64,000 bases of DNA from Allolobophora icterica (taxonomy: Eukaryota > Annelida > Clitellata > Crassiclitellata > Lumbricidae). Location: positions 86,268,028 through 86,332,027 of the forward strand of contig OY744605.1 of the NCBI GenBank assembly GCA_963556255.1, written 5' to 3'. Of the stretch, positions 22,340-30,527 are shown piece after piece. The notes beneath the pieces are model-generated. The model ran no database searches, had not been told where the DNA came from, and saw nothing but the letters and a program-made list of their open reading frames with translations. Each line of letters opens with the position of its first letter. Within the stretch, counting starts at the first letter, position 1. The position numbers and the translations under genes are program-made.

Positions 22340-23160
22340 AAAATTGACTTTTTAACAAACCAACTTCTGTATTTCTGCTTATTGTCGCTACCTACATGGT
22401 CCCAATAATTCTTCATTTACACTATACATCTGATTTTACCATAATTCATTTAGTTTTTCCTAAACTTATTTTCGTATTATTTTTGTATTCCATTACTTCC
22501 AAGCTGGAAACAGTTGTCATTTAGTTACCAGCCACAGGATATAATTATGGGTTGGCAAAACTAAATGAAAACTATTTCCCAATTCAAAATAAGGCAATTT
22601 GAGTTTTAGAAACACAGCGTTTAAAAACACAACTTATGGTTGACTTGTCTACACTTCAACGAATGGATCGATGGATCCACAGTTGAACGACATCTTATAG
22701 CAACAAAGGCTGTTGACGTCGACTGAAATTAGTTTCGCATAATGCAGGTAACTTAATGGCTGAACACAGCACTTAAACAGAGAGGACATCAGTAAAGTGA
22801 TATAAATTCTGTCACAAGCATTTAAAGGGTGTCTAAGCAGAGCATCTGCACAAATCTTGATTAGCGACATCTTACAACTTCCTCACCCACACTATGTGAA
22901 TCCAACAAGCAAACTTAATGTATTAGTAGTTTCCAGTTTTTAACAACATTTCGACGATGCCAGCGCGATTGACATCGCCCTCCCCGTTCTCAATAAGCCA
23001 TAAACTGTGGTTGAACATGGGAAGTAACTAATTATGACATCCAATTCCGCCAGAGCCCGTGCTCATGTGGTGCCAGTTCCAAGCATCCAAACAGAAGGAG
23101 GGCGACGCTAAAACTTCTGGCAGTCATAAGATGTCGTTTGATATCTGGAACTACTCCTAA
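22340..23160. repeat. Inverted copy of the 20.4-kb repeat, then modular units
   Basis: 22,360-22,600 matches 20,440-20,660 in reverse (AACCAACTTCTGTATTTCTGC .. TTTTCGTATTATTTTT .. CATTTAGTTACCAGCC .. GGTTGGCAAAACTAAATG). It is followed by C (GAACGACATCTTATAGCAACAAAGGCTGTTGACGTCGA at 22,684), A (TTTAAAGGGTGTCTAAG at 22,820), C again at 22,860 and a B start (AGAAGGAGGGCGACGCTAA) at 23,094. Confidence 0.6.
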
Positions 23161-23574
23161 TCAGAAAGTCCATCCCAACTAGACTGTGACTTTTCAAAGA
23201 CTGCATTAAAAACTATATTTTTCCTTTGCTTCTCAACTCTCGATGTATCCTTTACCTCAAGTGAATCCTCGGATGATGTAAACTATTACAATTCATACTG
23301 CTGATCAAAACTCTTCAAAATAATTTGTGCAAATATCAAGTTCCTTTTTTGCCATAAGACGTCGTTAAACTCAGTTGAAAGTCCACCTTTGTTTCATTAA
23401 GAACTTCAGATTCTGAAACATGAGATGTATAAGTCAACGAAATGTTTTTTAATTACAAAACTTTATATAACCACATTTCTTAAACTTGTCATTTTTTCTA
23501 TTAGACATTTGTGTTAATGATTCGATTCGTTTGGACAAATTCTGTAGTAATATTTGTTGTTTAACCCTCGAGTG

Positions 23575-24201
23575 CCCAAGCTATTTTTTGGTACACGAAT
23601 GCCCAACGGGGGGGTCCGACCGGACCCCAATGATTTCATTGTGATATCTGGAGAAAGGATTGGAATATTTTAACAGGGTTTGGCTTGTTATAATCCAAAT
23701 TCAATTTGCAATCGACTGATATATGGTATTTTACAATAGCGCCACCTGGTGAAACTTTATTTGAACTTTAATACTCGTTTGTAGTGTTTTGCAATTTCGG
23801 GATTTTTCGCAGGTATGAAATTGTACGCATGTAGTTGTTGCCTGGTTGTGGGGTACAGGATTGGAATATTTTAATGGGATTTGGCTTGTTATAATCCAAA
23901 TTCAATTTGCAATCGACTGATATATGGTATTTCACAATAACGTGCGTTAAAAATTTATTTATGGGCTGGTAAACCATGTGCCAGTATGACCATCAGCCGC
24001 ATATCTTGGGGGATGTCCTTGATATATGCTATGGTTGTGGGCTACAACGTGGTAGAATAATAACGCAAAATATATCATACGAAGCCCAATTGAAGGCTTT
24101 AGGATGTCCTAAAACCATTTTTACAATTTCGCTGCTGTTCTAAAGTTATCCGTGGAAAAGCGAGTCTGGGGCCCGCCCCCCCCCCCTTGGGCATTCGAGG
24201 G
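23575..24201. mobile_element. piggyBac-type MITE, 627 bp
   Basis: Left end TTAA-CCCTCGAGTGCCCAAG (23,571 on); right end CTTGGGCATTCGAGGG-TTAT (to 24,205). Matching ends plus a TTAA target duplication, here mutated to TTAT on the right, identify piggyBac superfamily ancestry. Inside, an approximately 85-base passage (GATTGGAATATTTTAA.. to ATATGGTATTT.ACAATA) is duplicated at 23,657-23,741 and 23,859-23,941. A 15-base G/C tract pair lies next to the ends. There is no transposase ORF. Confidence 0.8.
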
Positions 24202-25181
24202 TTATACTTCTTGCTACGACAGTGATTTCGAGAAAGACGTCCGTTAATAGAAAATGACGGAAATATATAGCATTTGATTTAACCAATGTAATGGTGTCTA
24301 AACCTGGCTTTCAATTATTCTGAGTTTTAAGGTTTAACAAAATCATATTGACTGCCTTCTTAATAGTTTTATTTTCTGATATATAATATAAGCCTCTTCA
24401 TCGCTATATGAGTATTATTACAACCCATACATCAAAATCGTCACTTACATATCCGTTCAATAGACACACGAGTAGCCTAATTCACTAACCTACAGTTGAC
24501 GTCGGCCTTATCTTAACTTGCAATGAACTGTCTGTAAAAGGTAAATTCTAATAAGTTATATTTATTTTTATCCAGTTTATACAACGACATCTTGCGACTT
24601 CTATGGCCTTTCACTTCAACCTAAGTCCTCCAGGGTCAAAGAATGACAGAAGAAGTGATTTCATTACTTTGAAATCCAATTTCCTTAAACCAATGTAACT
24701 TTCAATTGGACATAGATAAATGCAATTCTTTGACCGATGCCTTTTGTATTAAGATACGTCATTAGATTAAATTAAAAACCTAGTCTAAGGCATCTAAACT
24801 AATTTAACTATTTTCTTATTGAAAAAGGCATTCGGTGATTCCTTCAGATGATTTTTATAGCTCCTCTCCAAGGTACTTACTCAGGCTTGCGACTGGCACT
24901 ATAACAGGTAGCGTTGTACCCAATGAGATATACAATATGTATACCTTAATGCTAGTACCGGAGTTTTAAGAGCAATTAAACACAGTCGACGTATATATAG
25001 GCCTACCGTAGGTTGCGTAAGATGATCGTTTCATTGTAAAGACATCGTGTGGTTGTTAGTGCTGTTGACGTCGACTTTATGCAGATTTAGCATCATAATT
25101 ATTGAGCTCAATTTATGATCGTTTACATATACTATTTGTATTAATAGAACGATAAAATGTAAAAGTGAATTTCAAAGCCTT
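24202..25181. repeat. No gene; scattered module words
   Basis: ATGGTGTCTAAACC at 24,291 (A), CAACGACATCTTGCGACTTC at 24,581 (C) and AAGACATCGTGTGGTTG.. GTTGACGTCGAC at 25,041 (C plus extension) are the only recognisable items. Confidence 0.45.
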
Positions 25182-25467
25182 TTAACCCTCAATGGTTCCT
25201 TCGGGTGCAATCTGCACCCCCTGGCCGTTTCTATGGCTACTCACGTGTTATTATTAAAATTTCAGCAGTTATCTTCTAGGACATTGTAAGTGTACACTTT
25301 TTTCCTATAGTCATGCATAAAACGATAAAAAAAAGAGTTGACGTCAATTTTTGCCAGCACAGGTTCATCGGGGGTACAATTTGCACCCCCAAATTATGAC
25401 GTTGATATGATGAACAAATTCAGGTAATTGGTGCTAATTACTGCAATAATTTGTTATGTTATTATAT

Positions 25468-25842
25468 GTGACCTCGGCCGAGAGAAGGGACCACTTGTCG
25501 CTTTCTAGATTAGCCGGAAAACGCCTTTTTACGCTAAACGATCATATTGATTTTTGCGTCTAATTAATCAATCTGTAGCTCGGACTCACTGTACTACAAC
25601 GGATCTTATGCTACTTGATGCGTTAAGGCTAAATTTAGGCATTAATGCATTTGGTACAGACATATTACATTTTTTTATGCGATTTCCCGCCAAATGATAT
25701 TTTATATTTTTGTGAAAAAAGTGCATAAATTATGGTCCAAACGCTCTGAAATTTTTTCCTCATTTGACCTAAGGTGTAAGCATGTGGAAACTGCCAATAA
25801 GTCCATTTGCGACAAGTGGTCCCTTCTCTCGGCCGAGGTCAC
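25468..25842. mobile_element. MITE nested in the piggyBac element, 375 bp
   Basis: Terminal inverted repeats of about 35 bases start GTGACCTCGGCCGAGAGAAG and are perfect over at least 35 positions. ATAT on both sides may be the target duplication. The perfect match indicates a young insertion or gene-conversion-maintained ends. The superfamily is uncertain. Confidence 0.75.
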
Positions 25843-25937
25843 ATATTTTAGAACACTTCCTGATATTAGTTTGACCTTTTTAGAAGTCAGCCATTTTGTT
25901 TTGCTTACATTTCAAGTATTAGAAAATAAATAACACC

Positions 25938-26417
25938 ATGGATAGGTATTCCACAGCTGAAGCTCTTTGACTGATTATGGAAGAGGATACAGAAGTTGAT
26001 GAAGACAGTGTAGCTGAAGGTGATGCCGATGATAGTGAAGATGGAGATTATTTGCCTGAAGTTGGTACTGCCTCTGATAACAAAGATCATGTTTCCGAGG
26101 AATTCGACGAATCAGAAGATGTCAGTGCGTCTGACGAAGAGCATGTAAATGAACCATATACACGGAATACAAGAGGAAGAGGTCGTGTAAGAGCTGGTAC
26201 TACAAGAGGAATTACAAGAGGTACACGTGGAGCACGCCGTGGTTTCGAAGCAGGAACTGAGATACCAGCTAAAGTGAAGAGGACACAAGGACGTTGTCAT
26301 CTGTGCCCGCGCGAGTTTGACAGGAAGACGTGAAAATTCTGCGATAAGTGCTGTAGGCCTGCTTGTCCGGCACACTCTGTCAATATATCAAATGTACTGT
26401 GTGACAAATGTATGTAA
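25938..26417 (+). pseudogene. piggyBac transposase, N-terminus fused to C-terminal Cys-rich domain
   Basis: A single frame of 160 codons runs from ATG (MDRYSTAEAL) to TAA at 26,415. It is interrupted by two TGA codons (25,968 and 26,331), the second in a CpG-decay context. The N-terminus is the acidic leader typical of piggyBac transposases (EEDTEVDEDS, DSEDGDYLPE), followed by an RG-rich linker. The last about 40 residues are a cross-brace zinc domain: CHLC, then CDKCCRPACPAH, then CDKC. In piggyBac this domain binds the element's ends. The whole DDD catalytic region is absent and the junction keeps frame. Confidence 0.8.
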
Positions 26418-26601
26418 CTGAACGATTTAGATATGTCATTTGGAGAAAACATTGAACAGTATGTTTATATAAAATACATGGTATTCGATTACCGGTAGAC
26501 AGAGCGTATCCTTGATTTATATTCTCAAACAAATAGGGGGTGCAGTTTGAACCCCAAGGACCTGGAACGCAACTTCCTGACATGGGCCCATTGAGGGTTA
26601 A

Positions 26602-26942
26602 ACGTAGCAACAGAGAATGCGAATTCTCGGCAAATTACCTAAAAATTTCAGAGATTTATAACAATCTACATAAATGCTAGGCGCAAGTGACCAATGGTTC
26701 ATGATCTCTACATGAAGTAAGATGGGTGTTCAACTTAATTTATACCGTGCGAAGACTGTTTCGTTTAACCTGATGGAGAAATTACCCTATTTACATTGAC
26801 AAACGAAATCATTAATACAGGCTTCACATCATAAAATTATGTGGCTGAGGAAAATTATGTATTTCCATCGAATGAAAAGAAAGACAGCAGACGGGAGAAG
26901 AGGGTTTAGAGAACGTTATCTTTTGTCTTCAAGTTCAAAGGG
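26602..26942. other. No gene recognised
   Basis: Unique-looking AT-rich sequence between the piggyBac element and the 103-bp duplication. No credible ORF. Confidence 0.4.
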
Positions 26943-27331
26943 AACAGAACAGAAGATAAAGAGAAAAAGATAGAAAAAAATACAGAAAATGAAGCTGAAA
27001 TCGGAGTGCAGCTTGATCGACAGAAAGAACAAGTTGACAGTGGGTGTGTTATGGTAAAGACAACGTCAGAAGGCATGGAAGCCACAGGATGTCCCTTGAC
27101 AGTTCATAATGGGTTAACACTTTTAGACACCTCTATAAGGTTGTCACCTGAAGCTATATATATAAATAAATTGCGTCTGATCGTTGCTTTGTTGTTACCA
27201 ATGAGAATACACAGAAGACATTGAAAACAACAGAACAGAAGATAAAGAGAAAAAGATAGAAAAAAATACAGAAAATGAAGCTGAAATCGGAGTGCAGCTT
27301 GATCGACAGAAAGAACAAGTTGACAGTGGGT
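26943..27331 (+). repeat. 103-bp exact direct repeat (26,943-27,045 and 27,229-27,331)
   Basis: Two identical purine-rich copies (starting AACAGAACAGAAGATAAAGA, ending GTTGACAGTGGGT) are separated by 183 bases. One frame is open and coding-like in both (EDKEKKIEKNTENEAEIGV). In the second copy it runs on to a stop at about 27,376. The spacer carries C-like (GCCACAGGATGTCC) and inverted A (TAGACACCTCTATAAGG) words, so a modular-repeat insertion that duplicated its flank is one explanation. Confidence 0.75.
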
Positions 27332-27661
27332 TCTCTGGCGAAGGAAGAACTGATCCATCTTCTGGGAACTCAGTTTAACTCCTCTACAACTGGCGACTTC
27401 TGTTCAGGAGAGAAAGCTCTGATGAAAGCGCAAAACTATATTGAAAACAAGATTAAAGAAGAACAAAAAGGGAAGATAACCAAAAACAATCATGAAAACA
27501 CAACAGAAACAAAGACGAACAAAAATAAAGAAGAATACAATCCAAAGAGAATACACACAGAAATGAAAAAGATGAACGAAAATAAAGAAGAATACAATCC
27601 AAAGAGAATACACGCAGAAATGAAAAAGATGAACGAAAATAAAGAAGAATACAATCCATAG
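27275..27661 (+). CDS. Hypothetical ORF with 19-residue tandem repeat
   Basis: A 128-codon frame whose last 45 codons are just over two copies of a 57-base tandem unit encoding NENKEEYNPKRIHAEMKKM. The unit is a multiple of three, so the frame is preserved. The ORF stops when a third copy changes CAAAG to CATAG. The N-terminal half overlaps the duplicated segment in a different frame from the one that looks best there. No domain, splice signal or promoter was found. It may be a pseudo-exon or non-coding minisatellite. Confidence 0.25.
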   Translation: MKLKSECSLIDRKNKLTVGSLAKEELIHLLGTQFNSSTTGDFCSGEKALMKAQNYIENKIKEEQKGKITKNNHENTTETKTNKNKEEYNPKRIHTEMKKMNENKEEYNPKRIHAEMKKMNENKEEYNP

Positions 27662-28090
27662 AGAAAACATACAGAACGCGCATCTGCTTTCGTTTATAAC
27701 AGGGCTAATATTGCTCTTAAAAAGGTGTGTAATTATTATAAATATTATAATATTATTATAATTATTTTAAATAGTTCTCACCGTTACTATGGCATAATGC
27801 AGCTTTTAAATTAGAATTTAAATTAAGGAACTTGTTGACGGGTGTTGTTGTTTGGGGAAAACTCTTGATCTACTGGACAGGAAACACTTTTGGTAGAGCA
27901 TTCCCATCGATATTTTGGTCAATTCCTATTTGTGCTGTTGCGTTATAGTTCTTCCATTCTAAGAGAAAATGTGTAATCGTTTCCTGAGTGTTCCGGTTGG
28001 GTGTTATTGCAATCCTCTGTATCTCTACACTGATTGAACGGCATTGACCATTTATATAGCGCTTTTGTATTGAAATAGCCTTGCCTTTTA
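27662..28090. other. No gene; short A-module word
   Basis: AAAAAGGTGTGTAATTATT at 27,718 is an A-module form. ATTTATATAGCGCTTTTGTATTG at 28,049 is an L2-like 3'-end word. Otherwise unassigned AT-rich DNA. Confidence 0.4.
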
Positions 28091-28139
28091 TTAGACGTTC
28101 AAAAACCTCTATAATCGTAGCAATAGTATATACGCCATA

Positions 28140-29395
28140 CTTTCTGGATCTCTTCCTACATCCCTCTCTGTTCTTAAAACCTTTTTTTCTCGGAGCCTTC
28201 CCACTGCCATGGGAACGCCTCCGTTTTCACCACTATCATCCATACCTTCATCTGCTCCAGGATTGACTACTGCAGTTCCCTTTTGATTGGGCTGCCGAAA
28301 GTCCGTCTATCCCCCCCCCCCTCCAAGCTGCTTTACATGCTGCGGACAGATAAATGGCTCGACTTCCTCTCTCGTCTCATGTTTCCTCTTATTTTCGATT
28401 ATCTTCATTGGCTTCCTCTGACTGATCGGCTTCAGCTTTCAGATTCTCACTTTAGTCCTTCGGTCTTAGCACCCAAGTACCTCTGTGACCTTGTTCGTCT
28501 GCAGTTTCAGCTGCTTCCCTTCGTCCAGTACGATCGCTTAATCGCCATGATCTTTTTGTCCCATGAACCAGGACCACTGTGGCCAAAACTCGAACCTTTT
28601 CTTCCATTGGTCCTGCTCTTTGAAATCAACTCTCTCCACTGACACGTGCCTCTTTATTAGCTGGTGGCCCAAGTGCCCAGGGCCGGATTAACATTTTGTA
28701 GGCCTGGTTCCAAAATTGTATAGTAGGCCCTATAATATATATGTTCAATCACTGGCGTCGATCTTGTTTGGCAGGTAGGGGGGGAGAGACACGGGACACT
28801 TTTGAACCAATTTGGTAAAAAAAAAGAGGTGAAAACATTTTTTCACGCTCGTGTACGAAAGAAATTTGTTGACCATTTTTGGTGTGTCTTCAAAATTGAG
28901 GGGCAACTCTATAGTGTGACCCCAACTCTCAAAGGTGGGGTCTTTTTCCCCTCGACTCCCCGGATCGCCGCCCATGTGTTCAATCAATAAGTGGTTACAA
29001 AATTTAAATTATAACACAGATATTTATGAATTTAAAACTGTTTACGAAATGCTTTCATAACAGAAAAACTTTTAACAATATCCTGAAAATTTAGCCGTTG
29101 CACAATTTCACACTCAAAGTTCACAAGTGTTAAATTTGTCAGTCTATCTTGTCCCTGAAATAATAGCTGAAAATTTAAAGGCCCCTTATTAATGACATGT
29201 TTGGTAGGCCTGAGTCCCGGGACCCAGTGGAACCATAGTTAATCCAGGCCTGCAAGTGCCTCGTTCCGCTGTCTTAAAACTACGTTCTATTGACTGGGTC
29301 TTTCGCACTGGGAGCGCCTCTGATTAGCGAATACTGTGAGAGGCGCTTTATAAATGTTCAGATACAATACAATACAATACAATACAATAATTGTT
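28140..29395 (+). mobile_element. L2-like LINE 3' part, split by a hAT insertion
   Basis: Plus-strand frames read FDYLHWLPLTDRLQ (the HWLP..R..F motif of L2/CR1 RT tails), then APKYLCDLVRLQ and further tail sequence. After the insertion (28,678-29,252) the RT tail resumes and ends with CGCCTCTGATTAGCGAATACTG, GGCGCTTTATAAATG and a (ATACA)n tail at 29,363-29,390. Frameshifts and a C-tract at about 28,310 show decay. Confidence 0.8.
28678..29252. mobile_element. hAT-type non-autonomous element, 575 bp, with inner insertion
   Basis: Ends are CAGGGCCGGATTAAC and, inverted, CAGGCCTGGATTAAC. The 8-bp duplication CAAGTGCC is at 28,670-28,677 and 29,253-29,260. Inside, TGTTCAATCA occurs at 28,743-28,752 and 28,978-28,987, bracketing about 225 bases that include the 80-codon minus ORF. 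The bracketed segment starts CTGGCGTCGATC and ends GATCGCCGCCCATG, which suggests a second, nested insertion of unknown type. Confidence 0.85.
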
Positions 29396-29599
29396 AATAA
29401 CGTTGAATGCGAGCAACATATTCTGGCTGCATAGGCCATTGGTATTATTTCAATTTAATTTTTAAATAATGTAGTAACGATATAGCGTTCATGAGGCTTA
29501 CTTTAAACTGTATCAAAATCACGTGAACCAAAATAGGCAGCGAGATCATTTTCTTGCCTAGATAATTTTATTTTTTGTTAGACTTTCTCCCCGTGAGGG

Positions 29600-29754
29600 G
29601 AGTGGGCCGATCCCGGAGGTACTGCAATACCGGGCCAACCCGTGGAGAAGCCGGAGCAAGCCCCTGCATCTTCTCCCAAGTCCAAAAATCAGTTTAATAT
29701 CGATGTCCCCGGATAGGGGACGTATCAGATATTAAGCTGATAAGAACAGATACT
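29600..29754 (-). ncRNA. U2 snRNA: U2 snRNA, 3' part (interrupted gene)
   Basis: Reading the minus strand from 29,754 gives AGTATCTGTTCTTATCAGC and then the rest of U2 to about 29,600. Visible are stem IIa/IIb (CTGATACGTCCCC..GGGGACATC), the Sm site ATTTTTGG (29,682-29,689) and stem-loops III and IV ending CCGGTATTGCAGTACC..GGCCC. The first 16 bases (29,739-29,754) are the target duplication made by the retrotransposon to its right. With the 5' part the gene would be about 190 nt, normal for U2. The exact 3' end is estimated. Confidence 0.95.
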
Positions 29755-29888
29755 TTTTTTATCTTTTAATAATGTACAGAAATATTTACAATCGATTTAC
29801 AACATTCACTAGCATTCTCAGTACAGTAGAGAAAACACTACAGCAATGTAGAAATGACTGAGATATCTACAGCCAAGATTTTCAATAG

Positions 29889-30330
29889 TTTCTTTAAAAT
29901 ACAGTACAGTAGGTAGGCTTATGCACTGAAGCAATGTGGTAATGTCTAAAATGTTTATCAACAGACATTGTTTACATCCTATTGTTTACAATCTGATTTT
30001 GAATAACGTTTCTTTAAAATACAGCCAAGTAGGTAGGCCTATGCACTAAAGCAATGTGCTAATGTCTTCAATGGTTATGAACAGACATTGTTTACTCCCT
30101 ATTGTTTACAATTAGGTTTTCAATATCATTTCTTTAAAACACAGTACAGTAATATGCACTGAAGCAATGTAATAATGATTTCAATGTTTATGAATAGACA
30201 TTGTTTACATCCCATTGTTTACGGTCGGGTATTCAATATCGTTTCTTTAAAATACAGTACAGTAGGTGTGCATTGATGTAATGCAAAAATGTTTCAAAGG
30301 TTTACAAATACACAAAATCATTTTTTATAA
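29889..30330 (-). repeat. Tandem repeat in retrotransposon 3' UTR, about 120-bp unit
   Basis: TTTCTTTAAAATACAGTACA (or close variants) starts at 29,889, 30,009, 30,129 and 30,242, giving periods of 120, 120 and 113. Each unit also has ATGCACT.AAGCAATGT and the pair ACATTGTTTAC..CCTATTGTTTAC. About 3.7 units are present. It lies entirely in the 3' UTR of the element and probably forms part of the RNA recognised during reverse transcription, which is inference. Confidence 0.85.
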
Positions 30331-30527
30331 AGATACAGTACAAAAGGTTTGCACTTAAGCAGTGTAATAAGATCTAAAGAATCATTTAATCTACACTGTT
30401 ACATGAAACTGATGCTATTTCGCAAAAGCTCTGTTTACCTAAAATTTACAGAATAATGATAAAGTGCTATGGAGAACTAACTTAATTTTGCCAGGTAAGC
30501 TCTAAAGAAAAGTTCTTATACATGTAT

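Larger units (their letters stand above)
25186..26597 (+). mobile_element. Internally deleted piggyBac transposon, 1.41 kb
   Basis: The element is bounded by TTAA at 25,182-25,185 and 26,598-26,601. Its ends are CCCTCAATGG on the left and the exact inverse CCATTGAGGG on the right. Subterminal G/C words (GGGTGCAATCTGCACCCC at about 25,203; GGGGGTGCAGTTTGAACCCC near 26,536) resemble piggyBac subterminal repeats. It carries one transposase-derived reading frame (25,938-26,417) and a nested MITE (25,468-25,842). A full piggyBac copy would have roughly 1.2 kb more for the catalytic domain. Confidence 0.88.
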
